This document shows positions 54,405 to 64,000 of a stretch of DNA of 64,000 bases, piece after piece (position 1 is the stretch's first letter; each line of letters begins with the position of its first letter). Made by a program: the position numbers and the translations under genes. Source of the stretch: Bacilli bacterium (GTDB taxonomy: Bacteria; Bacillota_I; Bacilli_A; RF39; UBA660); NCBI GenBank assembly GCA_017435485.1, contig JAFSEY010000004.1:151974-215973 (forward strand), given 5' to 3'. The notes under the pieces were generated by a model. It saw nothing but the letters and a program-made list of their open reading frames with translations, did not search any database and was not told the origin of the DNA.

Positions 54405-54683
54405 ATGAAATATTTAGTAGATCTGGGAGTAAGCCATGAAATAGTAGATTCTTTAAATGAAGCTATTTGTTATGATTTAAAAGTAAATGAAAATAAAATT
54501 ACAGAAATTATTAATTTTTTAAAGAGCATTGCCATTAATAATTTAGATGATTTAATAAGTCAAGAATTACGTATTTTATACATGGATTTAGATGATATTA
54601 AAAAAGCATTTGATATTCCAAATAGAAGTGAAATGATAGAGTTAATCAATAATGATATTGTTGCTATTGAAGAAATTTTATAA
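54405..54683 (+). CDS. Small protein of unknown function, end of the cluster
   Basis: A 92-residue acidic, helical protein, 3 bases after the mTERF-like gene and with AGAGG before its ATG, so clearly co-transcribed. It shows no motif I can name; VSHEIVDSLNEAICYDLKVN and DDIKKAFDIPNRSEMIELIN could be short helical hairpins. It ends at a shared terminator. Confidence 0.7.
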   Translation: MKYLVDLGVSHEIVDSLNEAICYDLKVNENKITEIINFLKSIAINNLDDLISQELRILYMDLDDIKKAFDIPNRSEMIELINNDIVAIEEIL

Positions 54684-54688
54684 AAGAA

Positions 54689-54716
54689 GACAAACTTAAT
54701 TAGTTTGCCTTTTTTG
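54689..54716. terminator. Shared terminator between the cluster end and the PAP2 gene
   Basis: GACAAACT (54689-54696) pairs with AGTTTGCC (54702-54709) with one mismatch; a T run follows on the + strand and an A-rich stretch precedes it. It also covers the stop of the minus-strand gene. Confidence 0.65.
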
Positions 54717-55299
54717 TTATAATATCAAATAAATTAGAATAGCTTATCGCAAATAATAATCCACAGATAACATCACTAAAGTAATGCACTCCTAAATAAA
54801 TACGACTAAAACATATTGAGATTATAAGTATATATGTAATGATTATTAATGATGTTTTTAAAAGATTATTTGGAAGGTTATTTTTTATAATATTTATTAA
54901 GTGAAGATAAAAAGCAGATGATATCATTGCATGCCCAGAAGGGAAGCTATAGCTATCTTCCAAAATAAGGGCTATACCCAAAGGGCGATTTCTTTTAATA
55001 ATATTTTTTAAGAAAATGTTTAATAAAGTTATAATAATTAAATTTTTAGATAAATTTATTTTTTCTTTATTATTTTTTAATATAAATAATAAAGAAATGG
55101 AAAATAAAATTAAAAATATTGTTCCTCCTAAAAAAGTGATTATTTTTAATATAAATGTTAGATTATTATTTCTAATTTTATCTATAAAATCAATTATGGC
55201 AAAATCAATATTAATTAGTTTATTAGTTAATGTTAAATATGATAATAGCAAAAATAATAAAAATGATGCAATTACAATTGTTAGTTTGATATTTTTCAT
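54700..55299 (-). CDS. PAP2-family membrane phosphatase
   Basis: A membrane phosphatase for lipid phosphates such as undecaprenyl pyrophosphate or phosphatidic acid derivatives. The three PAP2 motifs are present in order: KNIIKRNRPLG, SYSFPSGHAMISS and SRIYLGVHYFSDVICG. About six hydrophobic helices and 199 residues match the small PAP2 type. GCAGGAGG before the ATG is a strong ribosome site. uppP in the same window gives the cell a second route to recycle the carrier lipid. Confidence 0.9.
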   Translation of the reverse strand: MKNIKLTIVIASFLLFLLLSYLTLTNKLINIDFAIIDFIDKIRNNNLTFILKIITFLGGTIFLILFSISLLFILKNNKEKINLSKNLIIITLLNIFLKNIIKRNRPLGIALILEDSYSFPSGHAMISSAFYLHLINIIKNNLPNNLLKTSLIIITYILIISICFSRIYLGVHYFSDVICGLLFAISYSNLFDIITKKAN

Positions 55300-55324
55300 G
55301 TATTTCCTCCTGCTTAAAGTATAT

Positions 55325-55348
55325 CATAAAAAAAGGTCATTAGACCTT
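55325..55348 (-). terminator. Terminator of the SH3-like membrane protein gene
   Basis: On the minus strand AAGGTC (55343-55348) and GACCTT (55333-55338) form a stem with a 4-base loop, followed by a run of T. It also separates the gene from the PAP2 gene. Confidence 0.8.
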
Positions 55349-55985
55349 ATTGTTGTGATTCACAAATTGTACTTCTAATATCAGTTAAGTTTAAAACTCT
55401 ATCATCACTAGGTTCTTCTTCAAAAACAATAGCTTGTGTTTTGCTAGCTTTATTATCATATTTATCTACTACAGAATATATAATCCAATATTGATGATAA
55501 GAAGGGCAACTTTCTTTATAGATTTTACTAGTTACTTCATATTCCGAATCTTCTATAATGTTTAAATGATCATAAGTTATTGTATCAATGTTTCTTGTAT
55601 AATATTTATCTTCAGAATATTTAATGATTGGAGAAGCGTAATCGGTAATATATTCTGCATCAGTTTCTTTGTTCGGATTATTAATTTCTTCTACATATGG
55701 ATATTTTCTGCTACTACTAATCCATCCAGCTTTTCCATCTTTTAATTCGATTTTATACCAAACATATTTTTTATCTTCTAAATAGATTTCTTTTACTTTG
55801 TATTTTTCGCCTTTTTTGGCTTCACCTAATTTATTGCTATAAGCGGTGTGTTCTTCGCGAATATTGATAAAATCTTCTAATATATTTACTTTCCAAGCAT
55901 TTTTATTATCTAAAATCTTTTGATAGATTTTAAATCCCCCAAAACCAAGAGCAAGTATCAGAATTAAAATAATAACTTTTTTCAT
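55347..55985 (-). CDS. Membrane-anchored SH3-like domain protein
   Basis: One N-terminal hydrophobic helix (KKVIILILILALGFGGFKIY) anchors the protein outside the cell. About residues 35-105 form an SH3-like beta domain: NILEDFINIREEHTAYSNKL, GEKYKVKEIYLEDKKYVWYK, GKAGWISS. That pattern resembles bacterial SH3 domains that bind wall peptides. The rest is beta-rich with cysteines (ESCPSYHQYW; STICESQQ). No catalytic domain is seen. An ATG at 55991 is in frame, but AAGGA fits the ATG at 55985 better. Confidence 0.75.
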   Translation of the reverse strand: MKKVIILILILALGFGGFKIYQKILDNKNAWKVNILEDFINIREEHTAYSNKLGEAKKGEKYKVKEIYLEDKKYVWYKIELKDGKAGWISSSRKYPYVEEINNPNKETDAEYITDYASPIIKYSEDKYYTRNIDTITYDHLNIIEDSEYEVTSKIYKESCPSYHQYWIIYSVVDKYDNKASKTQAIVFEEEPSDDRVLNLTDIRSTICESQQ

Positions 55986-56081
55986 AAACATCTTCCTTCT
56001 ATATAATTTATTATATCAAATAATATTTAATAATCAAAAAAAATTGAGTGTACAATAAAATGTAAATGATTTGTGTAAATA

Positions 56082-56112
56082 TTGACTTTGATGCGGTGAG
56101 ATATTGTATACT
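56082..56112 (+). promoter_or_regulatory. Probable promoter of the GNAT gene at 56135
   Basis: TTGACT (56082-56087) and TATACT (56107-56112) are good boxes, but the 19-base spacer is longer than usual. TAGGAGG follows at 56120-56126. Confidence 0.5.
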
Positions 56113-56134
56113 AATTATAGTAGGAGGATATTAA

Positions 56135-56572
56135 ATGAAAGCTGAATTTAGATTAGCAACAATCGAAGATATTGAAGAAATTATAACTTTATGTAATGAG
56201 GTATTTGAAGAGAATACTGATGTAGCTTTTGCCAAGAGAGTGTTTGTAGAAGAAGCTGATAAAAATCAAATATATTTAGTAGGATTAGTAGATGGAAAAA
56301 TTGTAGCTCATACAAAAATTACGATTATTCCAACAATTTATCAAAATATGAATACTTATGCAATATTAAATCATGTATGTGTAAAACCGGAATATAGAAG
56401 GCACAATATTGCAACCGATATGTTAATAGAATGTGAAAAAATATGTAAAGAAAAAGGGTGTGTAGCTGTTGAGCTATGGTCAAAGAATTTCCGCCAAGCT
56501 GCTCATTCATGTTATAAAAAATATGGATTTGAGGTTGTTGATGCCGCATTCTTTTCAAAAAGCTTAAGATAG
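56135..56572 (+). CDS. GNAT N-acetyltransferase
   Basis: A compact 145-residue GNAT protein: FRLATIEDIEEIITLCNEVF at the start, LVGLVDGKIVAHTKI, LNHVCVKPEYRRHNIATDML with the acetyl-CoA-binding R-x-x-x-I/G-x-A/G loop, and SCYKKYGFEVVDAAFF at the end. The canonical loop R-x-x-G-x-G/A is RRHNIA here, a mild departure. The substrate is unknown. AGGAGG sets the start; the gene is 11 bases before the next one, which is probably in the same operon. Confidence 0.87.
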   Translation: MKAEFRLATIEDIEEIITLCNEVFEENTDVAFAKRVFVEEADKNQIYLVGLVDGKIVAHTKITIIPTIYQNMNTYAILNHVCVKPEYRRHNIATDMLIECEKICKEKGCVAVELWSKNFRQAAHSCYKKYGFEVVDAAFFSKSLR

Positions 56573-56583
56573 GAGAATTAATT

Positions 56584-57765
56584 ATGAAAATTACTAATGT
56601 TTATATAGGTGGTTGGTTTCAAAGAACCATGTTACAATTATCAGAAGTTTATGACTTTTTAAGAGAAGGAACTTCTAGGTTAGATTTAAAACCCCAAAAG
56701 TTAGCAGAATTCCGTAAGAATTTAGAAATTGGTAAATTAGATTATGGTGTTGCAGGTCAAGAGTATTTAGAATTTACAACACCTCTTAATATTAGTATTA
56801 AAATATTTGAGGATGGTTTAATAATTTTAAATAATAGTCAAGTATCTGAAGATACTTTATTTGCAGATATTGAAAAAGCGAAAGATTACTATGAAAAAAG
56901 ATTATCTCCAGCATTAAGTTATTTATTTAGTCTAGGAGCGCCAGTTCCAAAAGAACTAGCTAAAATAGAAACTATTTATCCATTTTTTATTATTTGCGAT
57001 AATGCTACAAAAGATGATATTAATGATTTGTTATCAAGAACAGAAAGACAAAAATATTTTGAATTTAAAAATACTAATTACGATGTAATTAGAGGGGATA
57101 AATATTACTTTATTAATAATAAGAAACAATCTTTAGATAATATTGAAAGATATATTGAAGAACAAGTATTTATTCGAGAATTTAAAGGCCAATTACATCG
57201 TTATTTAAATTTACATAGAATTATTTGGGAAAAGATTGATCGAGTTAAAGAACAAGTTAATGTTAAAGGTTCAGAAATAATTAAGTTTACAACTAAACTA
57301 GAAGGATATGCTAAAACAATTAACTTAATCGAAGGGCGTATTAATCAAATGGGTAGCTATATTTCAACAAGAGAAAAAATTGCTAAAGATGATAAAGATT
57401 TAGCAGAGTTCTTAGCTATTTCAGGATATCGTTATGAGACTTTACGAGATACTTTAACATATATTAAATACTTATGGGATATGACTAAAAATTATGTTAA
57501 ATCAGCTCAAAGCTTATTTGATGGAATAAAAGGTGATATTACAAGTAAATCTGTTGATAGCTTAACAATTGTTACATCGATGAGTGCAGGTGCAGCAATA
57601 TTAGATTTATTTACGGGATCTGCTCCAACGTTTAGTGTGTTTGGAATTGTTTATTTCTTTATTTTGGCTTTAATAGGATGGGGATCTACTAAAGTACTAG
57701 GGGCTATTTCAGCAAGAAGAAAATATGATGTAACTGATGTTGAATATGATACAAATATAAAATAA
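56584..57765 (+). CDS. Two-helix membrane protein with CorA-like topology
   Basis: The 393-residue protein has a beta/alpha N-terminal half (ITNVYIGGWFQRTMLQLSEV; LNISIKIFEDGLIILNNSQV). A long helical part (about 200-325) follows, then two transmembrane helices at about 335-355 and 358-380 (TSMSAGAAILDLFTG; FGIVYFFILALIGWGSTKVL). This order, a soluble domain, long helices and two C-terminal helices, is that of CorA and RMD1-like proteins. The CorA signature GMN is absent, so magnesium transport is not claimed. I do not recognise a named bacterial family. Confidence 0.65.
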   Translation: MKITNVYIGGWFQRTMLQLSEVYDFLREGTSRLDLKPQKLAEFRKNLEIGKLDYGVAGQEYLEFTTPLNISIKIFEDGLIILNNSQVSEDTLFADIEKAKDYYEKRLSPALSYLFSLGAPVPKELAKIETIYPFFIICDNATKDDINDLLSRTERQKYFEFKNTNYDVIRGDKYYFINNKKQSLDNIERYIEEQVFIREFKGQLHRYLNLHRIIWEKIDRVKEQVNVKGSEIIKFTTKLEGYAKTINLIEGRINQMGSYISTREKIAKDDKDLAEFLAISGYRYETLRDTLTYIKYLWDMTKNYVKSAQSLFDGIKGDITSKSVDSLTIVTSMSAGAAILDLFTGSAPTFSVFGIVYFFILALIGWGSTKVLGAISARRKYDVTDVEYDTNIK

Positions 57766-57787
57766 TCTACTTCGGTAGATTTTTTTG
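57764..57787 (+). terminator. UUCG-loop terminator
   Basis: AATCTAC (57764-57770) and GTAGATT (57775-57781) enclose the very stable TTCG tetraloop and are followed by TTTTTT. The hairpin begins at the stop codon of the preceding gene. Confidence 0.85.
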
Positions 57788-57851
57788 TCAAATAATGTAA
57801 TTTTATAGATTTATGATTATTTTAAGTGTTATAATTAAAGAGGTGAGATAA

Positions 57852-58676
57852 ATGCATATAATTGAATTATTAAAAGTAATCTTATTAGGAATTGTTGAAG
57901 GAATAACAGAATGGTTACCAATAAGTAGTACAGGACATATGATTTTAATAAATGAGTTTATTAAATTAAATGTTAGTGAAGCATTTATGGAAATGTTTTT
58001 GGTGGTTATTCAACTTGGAGCAATCTTAGCTGTAATAGTTTTATACTTTAATAAGTTAAATCCATTTAGTTTAAAAAAATCAAAAGAAGAAAAGAAGAAT
58101 ACTTGGGATTTACTATTTAAAATATTAGTAGCATGTGTTCCTGCTGGAATAATTGGAATTTTATTTGATGATAAAATAGATGCTTTATTTTATAATTACC
58201 AAACAGTTGCAATTACTTTGATTTTATATGGAATATTATTTATCATATTTGAAAATAGAAATAAAAATAAGAAAGTTAAATTTGATACAACTAAAAAATT
58301 AACTTATAAAATAGCGTTAATTATTGGTGTCGCTCAAATTCTTGCTTTAATTCCAGGAACTAGTCGTTCAGGTGCAACAATATTAGCGGGATTATTGGTT
58401 GGAGCTTCAAGAGAAGTGTCAGCTGAATTTACTTTCTTTTTAGCAATACCAGTAATGCTTGGAGCAAGCCTGTTAAAGTTAGTTAAATTTGGACTAGCTT
58501 TTACGCACGGAGAAATTATAATATTATTAATTGGGATGTTAGTAGCATTTACAGTTTCAATAATTGCGATAAAATTTTTAATGCGTTATATTAAGAAGAA
58601 TGATTTTAAATCGTTTGGGTGGTATCGAATTATATTAGGAATTGTTGTATTATTATATTTTTTAATATTAGGTTAA
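57852..58676 (+). CDS. uppP: Undecaprenyl-diphosphatase UppP (BacA)
   Basis: This integral membrane phosphatase returns undecaprenyl pyrophosphate to the monophosphate carrier used for peptidoglycan and surface polymers. The two active-site regions are present: [17 protein letters not shown] and [15 protein letters not shown]. About eight hydrophobic helices and 274 residues are normal. TATAAT at 57830-57835 and AGAGGTGAG before the ATG support an own transcript. It serves the polymer made at 18-31 kb and may confer bacitracin tolerance, as the family does. Confidence 0.94.
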   Translation: MHIIELLKVILLGIVEGITEWLPISSTGHMILINEFIKLNVSEAFMEMFLVVIQLGAILAVIVLYFNKLNPFSLKKSKEEKKNTWDLLFKILVACVPAGIIGILFDDKIDALFYNYQTVAITLILYGILFIIFENRNKNKKVKFDTTKKLTYKIALIIGVAQILALIPGTSRSGATILAGLLVGASREVSAEFTFFLAIPVMLGASLLKLVKFGLAFTHGEIIILLIGMLVAFTVSIIAIKFLMRYIKKNDFKSFGWYRIILGIVVLLYFLILG

Positions 58677-58698
58677 TGTAGATTTGGGGGAAAGAAAA

Positions 58699-59685
58699 AT
58701 GACAAATGAAGAAAAAATTGAATATTATAATAACTTAAGAAATAAAGCCGAAAAAATAGAATTTAGTGAAAAAATGGATGCATTTCATCAAAAGATGACT
58801 CCTTTCGCGGTAAAGTTAAATAAAGGGGTAGCGCAAGGGGCAGAAAAGAAATACTTAGATGGAGTATTTGAAAGGGAGATAATTGGCTTAGAAAACCTTC
58901 CTGATGGACCAGCTTTATATATTGCAAATCATTCTAATATGAGTGATGTATCTTGTGTTTATGACGCCATCCAAAGACCATTTTATATTATGGCTGATGC
59001 TGATCAAAGAAAGGAATTTGCAACTAACTTATTTAATAACTTAATTGGGGTTATTTATGTTAAAAGATATTATACTGATGAAGAGATGAAATTAATAGAG
59101 CAAGGTATTGAAGTGAAAGTTGATCCCAAAATATCTCCAGAAACTGCTAAATTAAGGATGATTAATACCTTATTAAATGGTAAAAACTGTATGATGTTTT
59201 TTGAAGGTACTTGGTGTATGAGTCCTAATGAATTAGTATTACCAACTAAATTTGGCAATATTGATATTGCTATTGCTGGAAAAGTTCCAATTGTGCCAAT
59301 TGCTGTTGAATACTTATATGAAAAAAATAAGGTGATTATAAGTATTCAAGAACCGTTATATTTTAATGAATTATCAAATAAGATAGAAGCTAACGAAGAT
59401 GTTCGAAGTTCTATAGCTAATGGAAGATATTTAATTCAAGAACAGTATTCAAGAAGAATTTGGGGAACTTATACACAAGAAGATTTTGAAGAAACAATTA
59501 TTAAATGTATGATGGCTTATCCGAGTTTAAGCTATAAAGAGGAAGCTAAAGTAGTACGTAATCGTGATAAATATGGTGATTATTATCAAAGACAAGAGGA
59601 ATATGCTCATTTAGAGGAGTTAAGACAAGAAGCGTTAAGAAGAAAAAAACAAATGAGATTGTCAAGATTAAGAAATAGAAAATAA
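58699..59685 (+). CDS. PlsC-type 1-acylglycerol-3-phosphate acyltransferase
   Basis: The HX4D acyl-transfer motif is in YIANHSNMSDVSCVYD, preceded by the family strand NLPDGPAL. The second block, MMFFEGTWCMSPNELVLPTK, matches the EGT motif that binds the acceptor phosphate, and VPIVPIAVEYLYE follows. The N- and C-termini are charged and extended; the last 60 residues are rich in arginine, lysine and glutamate, more than in standard PlsC. It may acylate lysophosphatidic acid or a related lipid. A TTG at 58684 is in frame, but GGGGGAAAG fits ATG 58699. It lies 22 bases after uppP. Confidence 0.82.
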   Translation: MTNEEKIEYYNNLRNKAEKIEFSEKMDAFHQKMTPFAVKLNKGVAQGAEKKYLDGVFEREIIGLENLPDGPALYIANHSNMSDVSCVYDAIQRPFYIMADADQRKEFATNLFNNLIGVIYVKRYYTDEEMKLIEQGIEVKVDPKISPETAKLRMINTLLNGKNCMMFFEGTWCMSPNELVLPTKFGNIDIAIAGKVPIVPIAVEYLYEKNKVIISIQEPLYFNELSNKIEANEDVRSSIANGRYLIQEQYSRRIWGTYTQEDFEETIIKCMMAYPSLSYKEEAKVVRNRDKYGDYYQRQEEYAHLEELRQEALRRKKQMRLSRLRNRK

Positions 59686-59702
59686 TTTTTCTATTTTTTT
59701 TC
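59674..59702 (+). terminator. Terminator after the acyltransferase
   Basis: AATAGAAAA (59674-59682) pairs with TTTTCTATT (59687-59695), followed by a T run. It includes the stop codon region. Confidence 0.8.
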
Positions 59703-59740
59703 TTATTAAAATGATATACTTATTATAGTAGGTGATTGTA

Positions 59741-62057
<2,317 letters not shown>

Positions 62058-62059
62058 TT

Positions 62060-62707
62060 ATGAAAAAGTTAGATATTATTTATGAAGATAAAGAATTATT
62101 AGTTGTTAATAAGCCAACAAAGAAGTTAACTATTGCTACAGAAAAAAATAAGTATAATACTTTGTATCATGAAGCAAGAGAATATGTCAAAAAGCAAAAT
62201 CCTAAAAATAAAATATTTATTGTTCATCGATTAGATGAGCAAACTTCAGGAATAGTTTTATTTGCGAAAAATGAAAAGCTAAAATATTTGCTGCAAAAAA
62301 ACTGGCAAAAGTATGATCGAGAATACATTGCATTAGTAGAAGGTAAGTTAATAGGCAAAGGAACTGTTAAGTCATATTTAAAAGAATCTAAAACTTTACA
62401 AGTTTATAGTACTAATGATAGTAAATTGGGAAAGTTAGCTATTACTAATTATGAAAGCATTCAAAGTAATAAAAATTATTCTCTTGTGAAGATTAATATT
62501 GAAACAGGTAGAAAAAATCAAATAAGAGTGCATTTAAGTGATTTAGGTCATCCAATTGTAGGTGATAAAAAGTATAATGCTAAAACTAATATTTTAAATA
62601 GATTAGGGCTTCATGCTAATAAGTTAGAAATTATTCATCCGTTAACTAAGAAAAAATTAATTTTTGAAGCAAAACTACCTAAAGTGATGACAAATTTAAA
62701 AGGATAG
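62060..62707 (+). CDS. RluA-family pseudouridine synthase
   Basis: The opening LDIIYEDKELLVVNKPTKKL and the catalytic HRLDEQTSGIVLFAKNEKLK, with the aspartate of R-L-D, are diagnostic. INIETGRKNQIRVHLSDLGH and PIVGDKKYNAK close the core. At 215 residues it is shorter than RluA/RluD and lacks an S4 RNA-binding domain, a common small type. The RNA target, in tRNA or rRNA, cannot be told. It starts 2 bases after the NUDIX gene. Confidence 0.9.
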   Translation: MKKLDIIYEDKELLVVNKPTKKLTIATEKNKYNTLYHEAREYVKKQNPKNKIFIVHRLDEQTSGIVLFAKNEKLKYLLQKNWQKYDREYIALVEGKLIGKGTVKSYLKESKTLQVYSTNDSKLGKLAITNYESIQSNKNYSLVKINIETGRKNQIRVHLSDLGHPIVGDKKYNAKTNILNRLGLHANKLEIIHPLTKKKLIFEAKLPKVMTNLKG

Positions 62708-62713
62708 ATAAAA

Positions 62714-63847
62714 ATGTCTGGAGTTACACAAGAAATTCCTTCATTAGATTTATTAAAAAAGTTGATTTATGATGATCAATATTTTTTTGAATTTGCTAAT
62801 TCTAAAGAAAAGGATGTTTATGGATTTTCTCACAAGATATTAATTAAACATTTAAAAGATTATATTAGGAGTGTTGTTAATAGTAACGATAAAATATCAG
62901 ATTTATTTATTGAAAGAGCAAGGTATTATAATGATAAATATTGGATGGATATTCCTTATTTTAGAAATGCTCAAGATGGATTAGATCAAGATTTTTATAG
63001 ATTAATAATGGATGGTATATCTGGCGATATAGAACAAATAGCTTACAAAATTTATGAAAGGTTAGCTAAAGAATTAAATTATGATCCAAGAATGATTGCT
63101 TATAATCAAAATATAAATAATGAAATTATTGAACAAATACATTATGCTAAAACAAGTAGTATTACGCTAGATAATAGAATAGTTACTTGTAAAAGTTGGG
63201 CAGAAATTTATGTCGCATTTTTAAAGAAAATCAATATTAAAGCTAGAACAGTGAAAGAAGGAAAACATTATTATGTTTTAGTTGATATTAATGATGTGGA
63301 GTATAAAGCTGATGCAACAAATAGTTTTTTAGATAAAGATAATATTTATATAAATGATTTAACAAGAATTAAACTTAATACACCGGCTTGTGGTTATTTT
63401 GCTCCTATAAAAGGTAATGACAAGAACAAAAAATCAATATATGAACAATATCTTGATTATTTACAAGACTGGCCAATATCTAAGTTTGTTACAACTGGTA
63501 ATAATTTTGTAGATATGATTTTATCAAAAATAGATTATTTAAATACTATAATTTATTGTTTACCACAAACTGAAGCGGTTGTTTATTTAAATCAATTATG
63601 TTCTAGAGTAAATAAAATTTTTAGTAAAGAAGAAGTATCTTTAATGCAAGCTATAGTGGTCAATGTAGTAAATAACAATCAATATCAATCAACTATTTTA
63701 ATTGTTGTAAAAAATGAGGATGATTTTATTTATAGATTATTAAATATTCCAGAAGGGCTTATTGAAGTGAAAAAAGAATATTTGGAAAATATAGTTGCTA
63801 ATAAAAACAATCTAAATATTCCAGGAATTTCTAGATTAAAAAAATAA
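62714..63847 (+). CDS. Transglutaminase-like protein
   Basis: The core of a transglutaminase-like cysteine-protease fold is visible near residues 155-205: IVTCKSWAEIYVAFLKKINI with the nucleophile cysteine, then EGKHYYVLVDINDVEYKADA with the histidine and aspartate. Before it lies a helical domain with many charged residues, and after it a domain of about 165 residues with NFVDMILSKIDYLNT. There is no signal peptide, so it is probably cytoplasmic, which is unusual compared with the secreted members. It follows the RluA gene by 6 bases. The substrate is unknown. Confidence 0.7.
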   Translation: MSGVTQEIPSLDLLKKLIYDDQYFFEFANSKEKDVYGFSHKILIKHLKDYIRSVVNSNDKISDLFIERARYYNDKYWMDIPYFRNAQDGLDQDFYRLIMDGISGDIEQIAYKIYERLAKELNYDPRMIAYNQNINNEIIEQIHYAKTSSITLDNRIVTCKSWAEIYVAFLKKINIKARTVKEGKHYYVLVDINDVEYKADATNSFLDKDNIYINDLTRIKLNTPACGYFAPIKGNDKNKKSIYEQYLDYLQDWPISKFVTTGNNFVDMILSKIDYLNTIIYCLPQTEAVVYLNQLCSRVNKIFSKEEVSLMQAIVVNVVNNNQYQSTILIVVKNEDDFIYRLLNIPEGLIEVKKEYLENIVANKNNLNIPGISRLKK

Positions 63848-63852
63848 TATTT

Positions 63853-63876
63853 AAAAGAGAAATATCTCTTTTTTCA
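63853..63876 (+). terminator. Terminator after the transglutaminase-like gene
   Basis: AAAAGAGA (63853-63860) pairs with TCTCTTTT (63865-63872) around a 4-base loop, followed by TT. Confidence 0.8.
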
Positions 63877-63934
63877 TTTAATTAAAGATTTTAAAAAGCT
63901 ACTATCTATGATACAATAACACTGGTGATTTTCT

Positions 63935-64000
63935 ATGTTAGAAATTAAAAGTTTAAATGTTACAGCAGAAAACAAAGAAATTTTAAAAGATTTTAATTTA
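63935..64000 (+). CDS. sufC: Start of the Fe-S assembly ATPase SufC (partial)
   Basis: Only the first 22 residues are inside the window: MLEIKSLNVTAENKEILKDF and two more. They match the SufC opening (L-E-I-x-x-L-x-V ... x-K-E-I-L-K), an ABC ATPase that powers the SUF iron-sulfur cluster scaffold; other ABC ATPases share this pattern, so the call is moderate. GGTGAT at 63924-63929 is the ribosome site. A SUF system fits the radical SAM NrdG. Confidence 0.7.
   Translation, partial: MLEIKSLNVTAENKEILKDFNL

Noticed and set aside
55016..55378. Plus-strand ORF over the PAP2 gene
   Set aside because: It is opposite conserved PAP2 helices, is Lys/Ile-rich and has no ribosome site.

Overview
The window is very AT-rich and dense in genes, almost all on the + strand. 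It looks like chromosomal DNA of a low-GC Gram-positive bacterium of the Bacilli, possibly one of the uncultured gut lineages once filed near Mollicutes (RF39-like); that placement is inference. TGA works as a stop, so the code is the standard bacterial one. The cell makes peptidoglycan (murC, uppP, an LCP ligase, a glucosaminidase) and has an anaerobic, thiol-dependent lifestyle (class III ribonucleotide reductase, PduL). No rRNA, tRNA, CRISPR array, insertion sequence or complete prophage was seen.

Layout. 1-764: the end of pduL, then a compact locus for a 29-residue hydrophobic peptide and a convergent antisense RNA, with the organisation of a type I toxin-antitoxin. 765-3108: dusB and murC, convergent and overlapping at one bidirectional hairpin. 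3393-9235: an anaerobic deoxynucleotide operon (a degenerate NrdD-like protein with an ATP cone, nrdG, nrdD fused to a thioredoxin-like domain, and a thioredoxin reductase). 9307-15205: an acetyltransferase, an LCP ligase with a PASTA-like tail, and a dockerin-bearing glucosaminidase next to a membrane-anchored Ig-like protein. 15295-15646: a decayed DinD/BRO-type gene. 15718-17998: an acyltransferase or hexapeptide protein, a HAD phosphatase and yvcK. 18092-31033: a surface-polysaccharide locus with a lipid-carrier sugar-phosphate transferase, glycosyltransferases, CapE/CapF/CapG-type UDP-N-acetyl-L-fucosamine enzymes, a glycosyltransferase-polymerase fusion and a Wzx flippase. 31164-32210: a DUF3048 lipoprotein.

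32295-54683 is the most unusual part. It holds an ADP-ribosyltransferase-like protein, a divergent sigma factor, a 595-residue sigma-region-4-like protein, a 949-residue protein with a full sigma-70 core plus a long extension, and two giant soluble proteins (about 1,862 and 1,568 residues). The giants consist largely of a tandem module of about 80 residues with a central YG motif and a C-terminal PKL(K/R) motif. Variants of this module, and a shared C-terminal domain, link the giants to the two sigma-related proteins with long C-terminal regions. Four further soluble or membrane proteins follow, including a coiled-coil protein and one with mTERF-like helical repeats. I know of no described system with this composition. 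My working idea is a transcription-associated assembly built from degenerate sigma-region-4 modules.

54700-64000: a PAP2 phosphatase, an SH3-like membrane protein, a GNAT enzyme, a CorA-like-topology membrane protein, uppP, a PlsC-type acyltransferase, a hybrid kinase that lacks its phosphoacceptor histidine, a NUDIX hydrolase, an RluA-type pseudouridine synthase, a transglutaminase-like protein and the start of sufC.

The wall genes fit together. The lipid-linked polymer made at 18-31 kb would be flipped by Wzx, polymerised by the fusion protein and attached to peptidoglycan by the LCP ligase, with UppP recycling the lipid carrier.
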